The notes: generated from the letters alone by a model not told the origin. A stretch of DNA of 64,000 nucleotides from Kaistia soli DSM 19436 (GCF_900129325.1 NZ_FQUP01000001.1:1406615-1470614); one strand, 5' to 3'. Numbered from the stretch's first letter, positions 1-9,787 are shown. A program made the numbers and translations.

Positions 1-232
1 TCATGCGCAAGGGCGAGTGGGTCTGATCCGCCAGACCAATCGCGCAGCGCGCACTTTTATGTGAGGCCGACGGAAACCGCCGGCCATACCCGCGGCCTCG
101 TGCCGCCACGCCTCTGCCGGCCTCAATCCGGCCAGATTTGCGGCCTCATCACAGGGGCAACGCAATATCTGGGAAGGGCGCGTCGCCTGGTTGACATCGA
201 TCGACCGTATAGCGAGGCCCCGCAGGGGTAAC
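1..232. other. upstream region of mprF
   Basis: No credible coding sequence is visible here. The only open frame on the minus strand runs antisense through the start of mprF and has no recognisable family. The stretch presumably carries the mprF-acvB promoter, but I see no clear -35/-10 pair or operator. Confidence 0.4.
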
Positions 233-2914
233 ATGTCACAGGCTGCAATGGCGTCACGCCGTTCAGAAGGGGACCTTGCGGTCGCCCAGCCGGCTGCTGC
301 CGGTGAAACCGCTTCCGGTGCCGGCGAAGTTTCGCCACGCCCGCGTCCGCTCGACCGGATTCTTGGCTTTCTGTCCGCCTGGAAACCCGCCATCGGCGCG
401 GTCGCGGGGCTGGTCGTCCTCGTCCTCGTCTGGCTCGCGATCAATCACCTGATCGGCGAAGTCGACTATGATGACGTGATCGATGCGCTGCACGCGACGC
501 CGATCACGGCTATCGCGGCGGCGCTCGGCTTCACCGCGCTCTCGTTCCTGTCGCTCAGCATCTATGACTGGTCGGCACTCCAGCATCTCGGCCGGCGGGT
601 CTCCTACCCGATGGTGGCGCTGACCTCGTTCTGCGCCTATGCCGTGGGCAATACGGCCGGCTTCGGCCCGCTCACCGGTGGCGCGATCCGCTTCCGCTTC
701 TATGGCCGCCTCGGCTTCGAGCCGGCCGACGTCGCGCGCATCGTCGCCTTCATCACGGTTGCCTTCGGGCTCGGACTGGCCGGTGTCACCGCGCTCGGAC
801 TCGTCTTCGACCCGGCTGATGTGGCGGCGCCGGTCGGGCTGCCGCCCGCGGTCCTGACAGTGATCGGCGCTGCGATCCTGACCGGCCTTGCGGCGCTGCT
901 CGCCTGGTCGACATTCGGTTCCGGGCGGATCGGCTGGCGCGGCATTTCATTCGCGCTGCCGACGCCCCGCATCATGCTGATGCAGTTCGGCGGAACGCTG
1001 ATCGACGTCGTGACGTCCGCAGCCGTGCTGTGGGTTCTGCTGCCGCAGACCGATGTCGGTTTTCCCGCCTTCATCGCAATTTATGCGGTCGCCATCGGCC
1101 TCGGCGTCGCCAGCCATGTGCCGGCCGGCCTTGGCGTATTCGAGGCGGTGATCGTCGCCGTCATCGGTCGCACGGCGCCTGTCGATCAGGTGCTGTCGGC
1201 GCTGTTCCTCTATCGCATCATCTATTACGGCGTGCCGCTCATTGCCGCCTCGGGCCTCGTCACATCGCTGGAACTGCGCCGCGTCGCGGCCGGCACTCAG
1301 GCCTCGCGGGTGCTGAAGGCGGGCGCGCATCTTTCACCGCGCGTTCTGTCGGCGCTGACACTGGCGATGGGTGCCGCTCTGATCTTCTCGGGCGTGACGC
1401 CGGCCGCTGATGAGCGGCTCGACATGCTCTCCAACATCCTGCCGCTGCCGATCCTCGAGGGGGCGCACTTCATCGAAAGCGTGCTGGGCCTCGGGCTGAT
1501 CGCGATCTCGCGCGGCCTTGCGCACCGGCTGGACGGTGCCTGGTGGGCCGCCATCGTCTCGGTCGGGGTCGCGGTGGTGTTGTCGCTGCTGAAGGCGATC
1601 GCCATCACGGAGTCGATCGCGCTGGCGCTGCTGTTCCTCGCCCTGCTGGCGACACGGCGCGAGTTCAGCCGCCCCGCCTCGCTGTTTCATCAGCGGCTGA
1701 CGCCGGGCTGGTTCTTCGCCATCGCCACGGTCATCGTCAGCGCGGTCGTTGTGCTGCTGTTCGTCTATAGCGATGTCGATTATTCGCGCCAGCTCTGGTG
1801 GCAGTTCGAGTTTTCGGAAGAAGCCCCGCGCAGCCTCCGCGCCCTGCTTGGCGTCGTCATCGCCGCCGGCTCGCTCGCCGCCTGGTCGCTGCTGCGGCCT
1901 TCAAAGGGCAAGACCGGGACGCCGACCGACGAGGAGATTGCCGACGCCGTCCATATCCTTGCCGACCAGCCTTATCCGGATGCGAACCTCGTTCGCATGC
2001 GCGACAAGACGCTGCTGTTCTCGGAAGATCGCCGCGCCTTCATCATGTTCGGCCGTCAGTCTCATTCCTGGGTGGCGCTGTTCGATCCGATCGGGCCGCG
2101 CGATGCCTGGCCGGGCCTTGTCTGGCAGTTCGTCGAGATGGCGCAGGCTGCCGGCGGGCGGGCCGTCTTCTATCAGGTCCAGCCGCAGAACCTCGCGCTC
2201 TATGCCGATGCCGGGCTACGGGCCTTCAAGCTCGGCGAGGCGGCGCAGGTCGATCTCGCGAGCTTTGATCTCAAGGGCGCAAAGCGGGCCGGCCTTCGTC
2301 ACGGCAACAACCGCGCAATCCGCGAGGGTCTCAGCTTCGAGCTGATGCCGCCCGAGGCCGTTGCCGAAGAAGTCGATGCCCTGCAGGCCGTCTCCAATCT
2401 CTGGCTCGCCGAGCACAAGGCGCGCGAGAAGCGCTTTTCTATCGGGGCTTTCGACCGCGGCTATGTCGCGGCACAATCGGCGGCGGTCGTGCGGCGCGAA
2501 GGGCGGATCGTCGCCTTCGCTACCGTGATGACGACCGCGCTGAAGCAGGAGGGGACCGTCGACCTCATGCGCTTTGCCCCCGACGCGCCAGCCTCGACGA
2601 TGGAGTTCCTGTTCATCAACCTGATGCTGGCGCTGAAGGCCGAAGGCTATCGCACCTTCGATCTCGGCATGGCGCCGCTGTCGGGACTGACCGGAGGTCC
2701 GACTGCACCGTTCTGGCACCGGATCGGCAGCGCCGTCTTCGAGCACGGCGAGCGTTTCTACAATTTCAATGGTCTTCGTGCATTCAAGGCCAAGTTTCAG
2801 CCGGAATGGCAGCCGCGCTATCTCGCCGTGTCCGGCGGCGCAAGCCCGGTGCTGGTTCTGACGGATGTCACCGTCCTTATCAGTGGCGGTTTGAAGGGAG
2901 TCGTCGGCAAATGA
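233..2914 (+). CDS. mprF: bifunctional phosphatidylglycerol lysyltransferase / lysyl-PG flippase MprF (LpiA)
   Basis: This integral membrane enzyme of about 893 residues transfers an aminoacyl group (usually lysine from Lys-tRNA) to phosphatidylglycerol and flips the product outward. That lowers surface charge and protects against cationic peptides and acid. The N-terminal two thirds hold many hydrophobic helices (flippase part). The C-terminal ~290 residues form the soluble GNAT-like DUF2156 synthase domain, ending in the family-typical FKAKFQPEWQPRYLAV. I chose ATG 233 because AGGGG lies just upstream; an in-frame ATG at 191 would add 14 residues without a visible ribosome site. Its TGA overlaps the ATG of acvB (ATGA), so the two are translationally coupled, as in the lpiA-acvB operons of rhizobia and Agrobacterium. 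Confidence 0.93.
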   Translation: MSQAAMASRRSEGDLAVAQPAAAGETASGAGEVSPRPRPLDRILGFLSAWKPAIGAVAGLVVLVLVWLAINHLIGEVDYDDVIDALHATPITAIAAALGFTALSFLSLSIYDWSALQHLGRRVSYPMVALTSFCAYAVGNTAGFGPLTGGAIRFRFYGRLGFEPADVARIVAFITVAFGLGLAGVTALGLVFDPADVAAPVGLPPAVLTVIGAAILTGLAALLAWSTFGSGRIGWRGISFALPTPRIMLMQFGGTLIDVVTSAAVLWVLLPQTDVGFPAFIAIYAVAIGLGVASHVPAGLGVFEAVIVAVIGRTAPVDQVLSALFLYRIIYYGVPLIAASGLVTSLELRRVAAGTQASRVLKAGAHLSPRVLSALTLAMGAALIFSGVTPAADERLDMLSNILPLPILEGAHFIESVLGLGLIAISRGLAHRLDGAWWAAIVSVGVAVVLSLLKAIAITESIALALLFLALLATRREFSRPASLFHQRLTPGWFFAIATVIVSAVVVLLFVYSDVDYSRQLWWQFEFSEEAPRSLRALLGVVIAAGSLAAWSLLRPSKGKTGTPTDEEIADAVHILADQPYPDANLVRMRDKTLLFSEDRRAFIMFGRQSHSWVALFDPIGPRDAWPGLVWQFVEMAQAAGGRAVFYQVQPQNLALYADAGLRAFKLGEAAQVDLASFDLKGAKRAGLRHGNNRAIREGLSFELMPPEAVAEEVDALQAVSNLWLAEHKAREKRFSIGAFDRGYVAAQSAAVVRREGRIVAFATVMTTALKQEGTVDLMRFAPDAPASTMEFLFINLMLALKAEGYRTFDLGMAPLSGLTGGPTAPFWHRIGSAVFEHGERFYNFNGLRAFKAKFQPEWQPRYLAVSGGASPVLVLTDVTVLISGGLKGVVGK

Positions 2915-4299
2915 TCCGTTTCCTCGCATCGGCGGTCGTCGCGACTGCATTCGCGTTTCCCGCCTTCGCCGACGCGCCCAAGCCGCTGCCAGAGTTCACG
3001 GCAGGTCTGCTTGGCAAGCCGCAGATCCTCTTGCCCACGGTTCCCGTGACTGGCACGGTCATCCTGTTCGCCGACAAGGACGGCTGGACAGCTGACGAGA
3101 CTGCGCTCGCGAGCGATCTCCAGAAGAGCGGCGCGATCGTCGTTGGCGTCGATACGACGGCGATGTATGCCGGGCTTGAGGCCGACAAGGAAGACGAGTG
3201 CATCTATCTCGTCGCCGACATCGAGGATCTGTCACACCAGATCCAACGCGCGCTCGGCACGCCGAACTATCATTCGCCGATCATCGCCGGTGTTGGCACG
3301 GCTGGCGCGCTCACGCTTGCCATTGCAGCACAGACGCCCGACGCAACCTTCGGCCATAGCGTCGCTGTTGACCCGACCCTTGCCATCCCGCTGAAGAAGC
3401 CGCTTTGCACCGACGCGCCGCGTCAGGCGACGGCCGATGGCTCGATCTATGGCCTGGCGGAAGGCGACCTCACCAATCCGGTCGATGTGCTTTATACGAC
3501 CGCTGCGCCCAAGGATGGCCGCGACCACGTCACGGCACTGCAAGGCCAGGGTTTCGGCATCAAGGCGAAAGATGTGACGGAAGGCGCTTTTCCCGCGCTG
3601 AAGTCACGCCTGACGCGTCTGCTCGCGCCGAAGCCGGATACCGACAATCCGCTCGCCGACCTGCCGCTCGTCGAACTTCCGGCGCCAGCGCAGCATGGCT
3701 CCATGGCGATCATCTATTCGGGCGATGGCGGCTGGCGCGATCTCGACAAGTCAATCGGCGATGCGTTCCAGAAGCAGGGCGTCCCAACCATCGGCGTCGA
3801 CTCGCTGCGCTATTTCTGGTCGCGCAAAACGCCGGAACAGACCTCGGCTGATCTTGCCCGCATCATCGACTACTACACCGAGAAATGGGGCATCGATCAT
3901 GTCGTCCTGGTCGGATACTCCTTCGGTGCCGACGTGCTACCGTCCGCCTACCGGTTGCTGCCGCCGGACGAACAGAGCCAGGTGAGCGAAGTCTCCCTGC
4001 TCGGTCTTTCGGACCAGGTCGATTACGTCATTTCAGTCGGCGCCTTCCTCGGTACCAATTCGGGCGACGGCGAGACGCTGCCCGATATCAAGACGATGAA
4101 GCCATCGCTGATCCAGTGTTTCTACGGTGAAGAAGAGGACGACAGCCTCTGTCCCAAGCTGGAGGGCACCGGCGTCGAGCTGATCAAGACGACCGGCGGC
4201 CATCATTTCGATGGCGATTATGATGGGCTTGCCCGTCGCATTCTCGATGGGCTCAATCGGCGGCTTTCCGGTGCCGTCGAGCCGGTGGCCGATCGATAG
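2911..4299 (+). CDS. acvB: AcvB/VirJ family periplasmic lysyl-PG hydrolase
   Basis: The protein has 462 residues. It opens with a Sec signal peptide (hydrophobic stretch ending AFAFPAFA at residue 20) and carries an alpha/beta-hydrolase C-terminal half. The nucleophile motif GYSFGAD places the catalytic serine near residue 337, and a late His in GGHHFDGD fits the rest of the triad. AcvB of Agrobacterium, whose C-terminal half resembles VirJ, has been described as a hydrolase of lysyl-phosphatidylglycerol, so it would counterbalance MprF. The length matches full AcvB, not the shorter Ti-plasmid VirJ. The start ATG overlaps the mprF stop by ATGA. Function is inferred from family and from the coupling with mprF. 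Confidence 0.9.
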   Translation: MIRFLASAVVATAFAFPAFADAPKPLPEFTAGLLGKPQILLPTVPVTGTVILFADKDGWTADETALASDLQKSGAIVVGVDTTAMYAGLEADKEDECIYLVADIEDLSHQIQRALGTPNYHSPIIAGVGTAGALTLAIAAQTPDATFGHSVAVDPTLAIPLKKPLCTDAPRQATADGSIYGLAEGDLTNPVDVLYTTAAPKDGRDHVTALQGQGFGIKAKDVTEGAFPALKSRLTRLLAPKPDTDNPLADLPLVELPAPAQHGSMAIIYSGDGGWRDLDKSIGDAFQKQGVPTIGVDSLRYFWSRKTPEQTSADLARIIDYYTEKWGIDHVVLVGYSFGADVLPSAYRLLPPDEQSQVSEVSLLGLSDQVDYVISVGAFLGTNSGDGETLPDIKTMKPSLIQCFYGEEEDDSLCPKLEGTGVELIKTTGGHHFDGDYDGLARRILDGLNRRLSGAVEPVADR

Positions 4300-4308
4300 A
4301 CCACCTGC

Positions 4309-5403
4309 ATGAACGGACGAGGCGAAGCGAACGGGACCGGGGGCGGCGCATTAGCGGCCGCCCTTCCCGTGCCAACTGAGCGGTTTCCCCCGATACCGGC
4401 GGGACGCAAGGCAATCCCGTATCGGCAGAGCATGCTTCTGGTTGTCCGCTTCCTGTTCGACGCCAGCTTGGTGCCGGTAGCCGTGTTGGTTCTCGCGGGC
4501 CATTTCGGCCGTGCGGACTGGCTTCTCGACATGACCAACTATTTCCGCCCGCATATCGCGGGGATGGCGCTGCTGCTGCTGCTGGTCGCCATCATGGGCG
4601 GTGGATGGCTGCGCCTTGCCGCGGCATTCCTGGTGTTCGTTGCAGCGCTCTATCCTCTCGTCGCCACAAGCCTGCCCGCCGCCACTACCGTCTCAAAGGG
4701 CAATCTGCGACTGACCACGGCGAATGTCTTTGGGCCGAACCGGGATTATGCGCGCTTCGAGGCTATGGTGGCCGAAATCGCGCCGGACATCCTCGTCGCA
4801 CAGGAAGCCGTTGGAGCGTGGCCCTTGCATCTCGCTGCGCTGCCGGGTCTTCCGTTCGTATCGGATCTGGGCCTGCGCTATCGCTCGCATGTGATGGTCG
4901 CAAGCCGCTATCCGATCAAGACCACTCTCATCGGTCTCGAGCCGCCAGCGGTGCCCAGCTACCGTACGGGCGGCTCCCTGGCGCTGCGGATCGAAGTCGA
5001 CCGGCCCGCCGCGACGCGCCCGCTCGTCATCTATGCCATTCATCCGCAAACCACGCGAACCTACGAAGGCTGGTTTGCCCGCAACGCCTATCTTCATGCG
5101 ATCGCCAAGCGGCTTAAGGCTGAGAAGCCTGGGACGGACCTGATCGTTGCCGGCGACTGGAACACCCCATTCTGGTCGCCCGTGCTGGCGGAATTCTTCG
5201 CCGCTTCCGGACTCCAGACGACCGAACGGGGTTCGTGGCCGCCGCCGACCCGCTTTTTCCGCGAGGCCAGGCTGCCGCCGGCGCTGGGCACGCCGATCGA
5301 CCGCGTTGCGGTATCCAAGGATATCGGTCTCGCCGACATCCACATCGGCAAGCCATTCGGCTCAGATCACCTTCCGGTGACGGCTGATCTCGCGATCCCC
5401 TGA
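4309..5403 (+). CDS. membrane-anchored endonuclease/exonuclease/phosphatase family protein
   Basis: The protein has up to 364 residues. Two or three N-terminal transmembrane segments (about residues 42-125) precede an EEP-fold domain. Metal and catalytic landmarks are visible: QEAVGAW (metal-binding Glu), GDWNTPFWSP (Asp/Asn pair) and the terminal SDHLPVTADL (Asp/His). The family includes nucleases, sphingomyelinases and phosphoinositide phosphatases; the real substrate is unknown. It lies 9 bp after acvB on the same strand and probably belongs to the same transcript, which hints at an envelope or lipid role. The start is uncertain: ATG 4309 has no good ribosome site, and ATG 4432, just before the first helix, is a reasonable alternative. 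Confidence 0.8.
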   Translation: MNGRGEANGTGGGALAAALPVPTERFPPIPAGRKAIPYRQSMLLVVRFLFDASLVPVAVLVLAGHFGRADWLLDMTNYFRPHIAGMALLLLLVAIMGGGWLRLAAAFLVFVAALYPLVATSLPAATTVSKGNLRLTTANVFGPNRDYARFEAMVAEIAPDILVAQEAVGAWPLHLAALPGLPFVSDLGLRYRSHVMVASRYPIKTTLIGLEPPAVPSYRTGGSLALRIEVDRPAATRPLVIYAIHPQTTRTYEGWFARNAYLHAIAKRLKAEKPGTDLIVAGDWNTPFWSPVLAEFFAASGLQTTERGSWPPPTRFFREARLPPALGTPIDRVAVSKDIGLADIHIGKPFGSDHLPVTADLAIP

Positions 5404-5406
5404 CGC

Positions 5407-7302
5407 CTACCAGCCCGAACCGCCACCGCCGCCGCCGCCCGAACCCGACGACCCGCCGCCGGTCGAGCCGGAGCTCGATCCAGGGGCGGTCGAGGCCGCA
5501 GCAACGGTTTGGGAAAGGCTCGATCCCAGTCGGTCGACTAGGCTCGAGGGATCGCGGTGCGAACTGGTCATGTACCAGCTGGCCACGGCGGCCGAAGCAC
5601 CCGCCGTCGCGAGAATGTCGGCAAACTTGGCGGCCCAGGCATTCTCGACATCGAGCGCCACTGCATAAGGCAGATAGCGCTCGAAAAGCGCCGGCGTCTT
5701 CTCGGGCGGATGCAGAACCTCCAGGCGGTGCTCCTCGGCGGTACCGAGATAATGGCGGAAGCCGGCGACAGAATCGCGCAGCTTCTGCCCCGCCGCGGTC
5801 GGGCTTCGCATCCAGCCGAAGGACGAGACGAGCACCGGCAGCACAACCGCCGGCAGCAATAGCGGCGCGGCATCGAACGGCGCCACGATGGTCTCGGCAA
5901 ACGCGATGACCCCGGCCCCGCCAAAGGCGATCGCAAAGACGCCGAGAAAGATCCATGTCAGGAGGCGCGAGAAGAGGGACTGCCCCGTCTGTCCGGCATT
6001 CAGTGCAATGCCGACCACGATGCCGGCGACTGAAGCGAAGAGCAGCCCGACAATCGCCTGCACGCCGCGATCGCCGCCCATCGACAGCGCGAGACCCAGC
6101 CCCGTGAAGATGTAGGTCACCGCGGTCAGCAGCAATCCCACCGCGAGCCAGCCGCCGTTCCAGTGGAAGATCGTGCCGGCATAGCTGCGGGCGAGGCCGC
6201 GCGATAGAGCCGTCTTCGCCGTCTGCAGCACCGTATGGTTCTTCTGCACCAGCGGCACAGCGGCAGAGGCGCCGAACAGCGCCGCCTCCATGTCGGTCTC
6301 GGGAGCTGCCAGCGATGTCGGGCTGTCCTGGCGCGTCACGACGAGCGCGGCGCCGCTATCGGCCAGTTGCAGATGACCATGCACGCCAAGATCGAGCAGG
6401 GCGGCTGTGAAGGCGCGATCATCAAAGGCCATCGCCGAGACATAGCGCGCGGCGGCGGCCGACAGCCCATCGGGCGGTGCGAACAGCGGCACCATCGGCC
6501 CGCGCGGCGGATCGCGGCCGACTTTGAGCCACGCCAGGAAGAAATAGGCGAGCGTGACGACGCTGCCAGCGAGTGCCGCCAGTGCGCCGAGATTGTCGAA
6601 GATCCACCAGAGCGCCCGGCGCTCAAAGGAGGGCGGGTCGACGATGCCTTTTTGCCATGAGGCAGAAACGGTGAGACCGCTGCCAATCGCCAGCGGCGCC
6701 GTCGTGCGGAAGAGCAGCGTACCCGGATGAGCCGTGTCCCAGATCACGGAAGCCGCATGGTCGCGCGAGCCGGGTGGCCCGGTATAGGCGATGAAGTTTT
6801 GGAACGACACCGCTTCTGGAAGCGTGATCCGCGCTTCTGCGCTCTCGATAGGAAACGTCCAGTCGGTTCCCGTAGCGTTCCAGGTCAGTTCGTCGAAATC
6901 GGAAAAGAAGCCGATCTGCCGCGTCGTCTTGTAGTGAATGACATAGTCATGCGGCCCTTTCGGAACGAGCGCGTCGGCGGAGCCTATCCGGATGCGCGTT
7001 CCGTTGCCGATCTGCTCAAGTGCGTAGGGCTCCGCCTTCCCGTCGCGACTGATGCCTTCGACCGAAAAACCGACGACCACCGAGGCGCCGCGCCTGTCCT
7101 GATAGCGCGTCGGGAAATCGCGCACGATGCCGTGTCGGATCTGCTCGCCTTCGGCCTCGATACGGATCGTTTCCGTCACGTCGAGATCGCCGTTACGGGC
7201 GACGACCACATCGCTGACGAAGGAGAGAATGCGCTCCTCCGCCATCGCAGGAGCCAGGGTCGCCAGCAGGGCGATGCCGGCAATGAGGAGGCGGGACATC
7301 AT
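5407..7302 (-). CDS. DUF2207 domain-containing membrane protein
   Basis: The protein has 631 residues: a cleavable signal peptide (ending LAPAMA, about residue 21), an extracytoplasmic DUF2207 domain (about 25-225), a transmembrane helix near 235-260, a cytoplasmic region, further helices near 385-480 and a low-complexity Gly/Ser tail ending GGSGW. The Gly/Ser tail is normal for this family. Its molecular role is unknown; DUF2207 proteins are regularly encoded next to LemA proteins, as here. The ATG (7302) follows the lemA stop by 5 nt with TGAGGACG serving as ribosome site, so the two are translated together. Confidence 0.85.
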   Translation of the reverse strand: MMSRLLIAGIALLATLAPAMAEERILSFVSDVVVARNGDLDVTETIRIEAEGEQIRHGIVRDFPTRYQDRRGASVVVGFSVEGISRDGKAEPYALEQIGNGTRIRIGSADALVPKGPHDYVIHYKTTRQIGFFSDFDELTWNATGTDWTFPIESAEARITLPEAVSFQNFIAYTGPPGSRDHAASVIWDTAHPGTLLFRTTAPLAIGSGLTVSASWQKGIVDPPSFERRALWWIFDNLGALAALAGSVVTLAYFFLAWLKVGRDPPRGPMVPLFAPPDGLSAAAARYVSAMAFDDRAFTAALLDLGVHGHLQLADSGAALVVTRQDSPTSLAAPETDMEAALFGASAAVPLVQKNHTVLQTAKTALSRGLARSYAGTIFHWNGGWLAVGLLLTAVTYIFTGLGLALSMGGDRGVQAIVGLLFASVAGIVVGIALNAGQTGQSLFSRLLTWIFLGVFAIAFGGAGVIAFAETIVAPFDAAPLLLPAVVLPVLVSSFGWMRSPTAAGQKLRDSVAGFRHYLGTAEEHRLEVLHPPEKTPALFERYLPYAVALDVENAWAAKFADILATAGASAAVASWYMTSSHRDPSSLVDRLGSSLSQTVAAASTAPGSSSGSTGGGSSGSGGGGGGGSGW

Positions 7303-7307
7303 CGTCC

Positions 7308-7862
7308 TCAGAATGTGACCTTGGGCGGGATCGACGCTGCTGCACGGTCCTCGATCTCGTAGAAGGGTTCCTCCTTGAAGCCGAGCGTATTCGCGATCAG
7401 CACGGCGGGGAAGGATTGGACCGAGGTGTTGAGATCGCGCGCCGTGGCATTGTAGTAACGCCGCGCCATCTGCATCTGGTCCTCGATGCCGGCGAGTTCG
7501 GTCTGCAACTGGCGGAAATTCGCATCGGCCTTCAGTTCGGGATAGGCCTCGGCAATCGCGATCAAGCGGCCGAGTGCCCCGGACAAGGCTGCGTCGGCGG
7601 CAGCCTGACTCTCGACCGTGCCCGCCTTCATGCTGGCAGCGCGCTTGTCGGCCACATCCTCGAAGATGCCCTTTTCGTGGGCGGCATAGCCCTTCACGGT
7701 CTCGACGAGATTGGGGACGAGGTCGGCACGGCGCTTTAGTTGCACATCGATGCCGCTCCAGCCCTCGCGGACGAGATTGCGCTGCCGCACGAGCTTGTTG
7801 TAGAGCGCCACGGCATAGGCGCCGAGAGCGACGATGATCGCTATGACGATCCAGATGGACAT
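7308..7862 (-). CDS. lemA: LemA family protein
   Basis: The protein has 184 residues: one N-terminal membrane helix (residues 3-21, WIVIAIIVALGAYAVALY) followed by the all-helical LemA domain, with the family signature around VREGWSGIDVQLKRRADLVPNLVETVKGY. It is predicted to be membrane-anchored with its helical bundle outside the cytoplasm. LemA proteins have no settled biochemical function. The gene starts at ATG 7862 behind GGAAG and is the first gene of a two-gene transcript with the DUF2207 gene 5 nt downstream. Confidence 0.92.
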   Translation of the reverse strand: MSIWIVIAIIVALGAYAVALYNKLVRQRNLVREGWSGIDVQLKRRADLVPNLVETVKGYAAHEKGIFEDVADKRAASMKAGTVESQAAADAALSGALGRLIAIAEAYPELKADANFRQLQTELAGIEDQMQMARRYYNATARDLNTSVQSFPAVLIANTLGFKEEPFYEIEDRAAASIPPKVTF

Positions 7863-7997
7863 GAGCTTCCGATCCCTTCGTGGCGCTCTTTGGCGGCGCC
7901 GCTCATCCTAGCCTGTCCGGCCGTGAATTGCGCCTGCCTGTCGAACGACGCTACGGGCGCCATGACAATCTGACAGTGGGGTCGGTCACTTCATTTC

Positions 7998-8014
7998 GAG
8001 CGCAATTTGCGCTC
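7998..8014. promoter_or_regulatory. 17-bp perfect palindrome between tauC and lemA
   Basis: GAGCGCAA-T-TTGCGCTC is a perfect inverted repeat in the 214-bp gap between the end of tauC (8077) and the start of lemA (7862). It could be an operator ahead of lemA or the stem of a tauC terminator. No T-run follows on the minus strand, which weakens the terminator reading. Confidence 0.35.
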
Positions 8015-8076
8015 TGCTCGCGGCGATGCTCGCGATGCCCTGCCAACGCCGCCGATGCACCTTGGGGCTCTGAGGC

Positions 8077-8916
8077 TCAGGCCTTTCCGGCCCAGGGCAC
8101 CAGCCAACGTTCAACGAGACGGATCAAGGCTTCGAGCGCGAATGCGACTGCGGCGATGACGAGAATGCCCATCACCACGACGTCGGTGACGAGAAACTGC
8201 GCCGCCGACTGGATCATGAAGCCAAGGCCTCTCGACGCGGCGACGAGTTCTGCGGCTACCAGGGTCGACCAGCCCGTGCCGAGCGCGATCCGCACCCCGG
8301 TGAGGACGCTCGGCAGCGCGCTCGGCAGCACGACGTGTCGCACCAACTGGCGCCGCGTCGCCCCCAGCGCACGAGCCGCGTTCAATCTGTCTGTCGCAAC
8401 GGCGCGCACGCCGGACGCTGTCGCGATGACGATCGGCGCCAGCATCGCGATCGCGATGATCAGGATTTTGGATGGCTCTCCGATTCCGAACCATATGATG
8501 ACCAGTGGCAGATAGGCAAGCGGCGGGATCGGTCGGAGGATCTCGATCAGCGGATCGAAGATGCCCCGTCCGACCGGGCTCGCGCCGATGGCGAAGCCGA
8601 TCGGCACGCCGACCACGATCGCCGCCGTCAGGGCGGCGAAGACGCGGCCAAGGCTCGCTGCCAGATGCTGTGCAAGGGTCGCGTCGACGAAGCCGTCGCG
8701 CGCGACGGCGACGAACTGCCCAAACACGGCAGCCGGTGCCGGCAGAAACAGCGACGGCACAAGTGCCAGGCTCGCCGAGACCTGCCAGGCAGCGAGCAGC
8801 ACGGCGAGCGTCGCGAAGCTGATCAGCCGCACGGGCACGGCACCACGCTTCCTGCTCGGCCGATGATCGGTCGGTTCATCTGGCGCCAGTACGGCTTCGG
8901 CGAGATCGAGGCTCAT
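8077..8916 (-). CDS. tauC: taurine/sulfonate ABC transporter permease TauC
   Basis: The permease has 279 residues and about six membrane helices. The cytoplasmic EAA-loop region reads ARALGATRRQLVRHVVLPSALP, typical of the nitrate/sulfonate/taurine importer family, with IALGTGWSTLVAAELVAASRGLG after it. It forms the membrane channel for the TauB ATPase and the TauA binding protein. The ATG (8916) overlaps the tauB stop by ATGA, so it is the last gene of a tauA-tauB-tauC operon. No tauD dioxygenase or other taurine catabolic gene follows. Confidence 0.9.
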   Translation of the reverse strand: MSLDLAEAVLAPDEPTDHRPSRKRGAVPVRLISFATLAVLLAAWQVSASLALVPSLFLPAPAAVFGQFVAVARDGFVDATLAQHLAASLGRVFAALTAAIVVGVPIGFAIGASPVGRGIFDPLIEILRPIPPLAYLPLVIIWFGIGEPSKILIIAIAMLAPIVIATASGVRAVATDRLNAARALGATRRQLVRHVVLPSALPSVLTGVRIALGTGWSTLVAAELVAASRGLGFMIQSAAQFLVTDVVVMGILVIAAVAFALEALIRLVERWLVPWAGKA

Positions 8917-9683
8917 GCGGCTTCCCTTTCGAAGATGGCGTCCAGCAGCGCCTCGCGCATCGCGACGAAATCGCGGCTCGACTTGATCGATCGGGCGCTT
9001 TCGCCGGCGAGACGGCGCCTGCTGAAATCGACGTTGAGCGTCTTGACGATGCGGCCGGGATTTGGGGCCATGACCACGATGCGGGTTGCCAGGAACAGCG
9101 CCTCCTCGACGCCGTGGGTGATCAGCAGCACGCCGGCACCGCTCTTAGCCCAGACTTCGACGAGGAGCTCCTGCATCGCCTCGCGCGTCATCGCGTCGAG
9201 CGCTCCGAGAGGCTCGTCCATCAGAAGGAAGGTTGGCCGGGCCGCCAAGGCTCGCGCGAGGCCGACGCGCTGGCGCTGACCACCGGAAAGACGCCAGATC
9301 GGCCGATCCGCCAGCCCTTCCAGGCCGACAATCGCGAGCTGGTTCTCCGCTATGCGGCGGCGTTCGGCCTTGCCGATGCCGGAAAGGCGCGGTCCCAACG
9401 CAACGTTCTCGGCCGTGGAGAGCCACGGAAACAACGCGTCGTCCTGGAACACCACGGCGCGATCGGCACCTGGTCCCGTGATCGCGACGCCGTTGACGGC
9501 GACGCGGCCCGTGGTTGGCGGGACGAAACCGGCTGCCAGATTCAGCAGCGAGGTCTTGCCGCAACCGGAGCGTCCGACCACCACAAGGAATTCGCCGTCG
9601 CGAAGGTCGAGCGACACGCCGCCGAGCACTTGCGGGCCATCGTCATAGCGCAGCGATACCGACTCGATGGCGAGATGAGCCAT
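8913..9683 (-). CDS. tauB: taurine/sulfonate ABC transporter ATP-binding protein TauB
   Basis: This ATPase of about 256 residues shows Walker A GRSGCGKTS, a Q-loop in VVFQDDALFPWLS, the signature LSGGQRQRVGLARAL, Walker B FLLMDEP and the H-loop ITHGVEEALF. All are intact. It powers sulfonate import with TauC and TauA. I chose ATG 9683 (MAHLAIESVSL) because GAGGAG sits 8 nt upstream; the frame stays open to 9788, but that extension overlaps the tauA stop and is unlike the family. It is the middle gene of the tau operon. Confidence 0.92.
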   Translation of the reverse strand: MAHLAIESVSLRYDDGPQVLGGVSLDLRDGEFLVVVGRSGCGKTSLLNLAAGFVPPTTGRVAVNGVAITGPGADRAVVFQDDALFPWLSTAENVALGPRLSGIGKAERRRIAENQLAIVGLEGLADRPIWRLSGGQRQRVGLARALAARPTFLLMDEPLGALDAMTREAMQELLVEVWAKSGAGVLLITHGVEEALFLATRIVVMAPNPGRIVKTLNVDFSRRRLAGESARSIKSSRDFVAMREALLDAIFEREAA

Positions 9684-9787
9684 GGCGCACTCCTCAACAG
9701 GACCAAAATGCCGTCGGCCCGTTTCGTGCCAGAGGACACGAAACGGGCCAGATGCGCTTCGGGGTGCCGCCTTCCCCGAAAGCGGCA

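Noticed and set aside
5407-5480. Gly/Ser-rich coding tract at the end of the DUF2207 gene as a repeat element
   Set aside because: A Gly/Ser tail is usual in this family and is simply encoded by repetitive codons.
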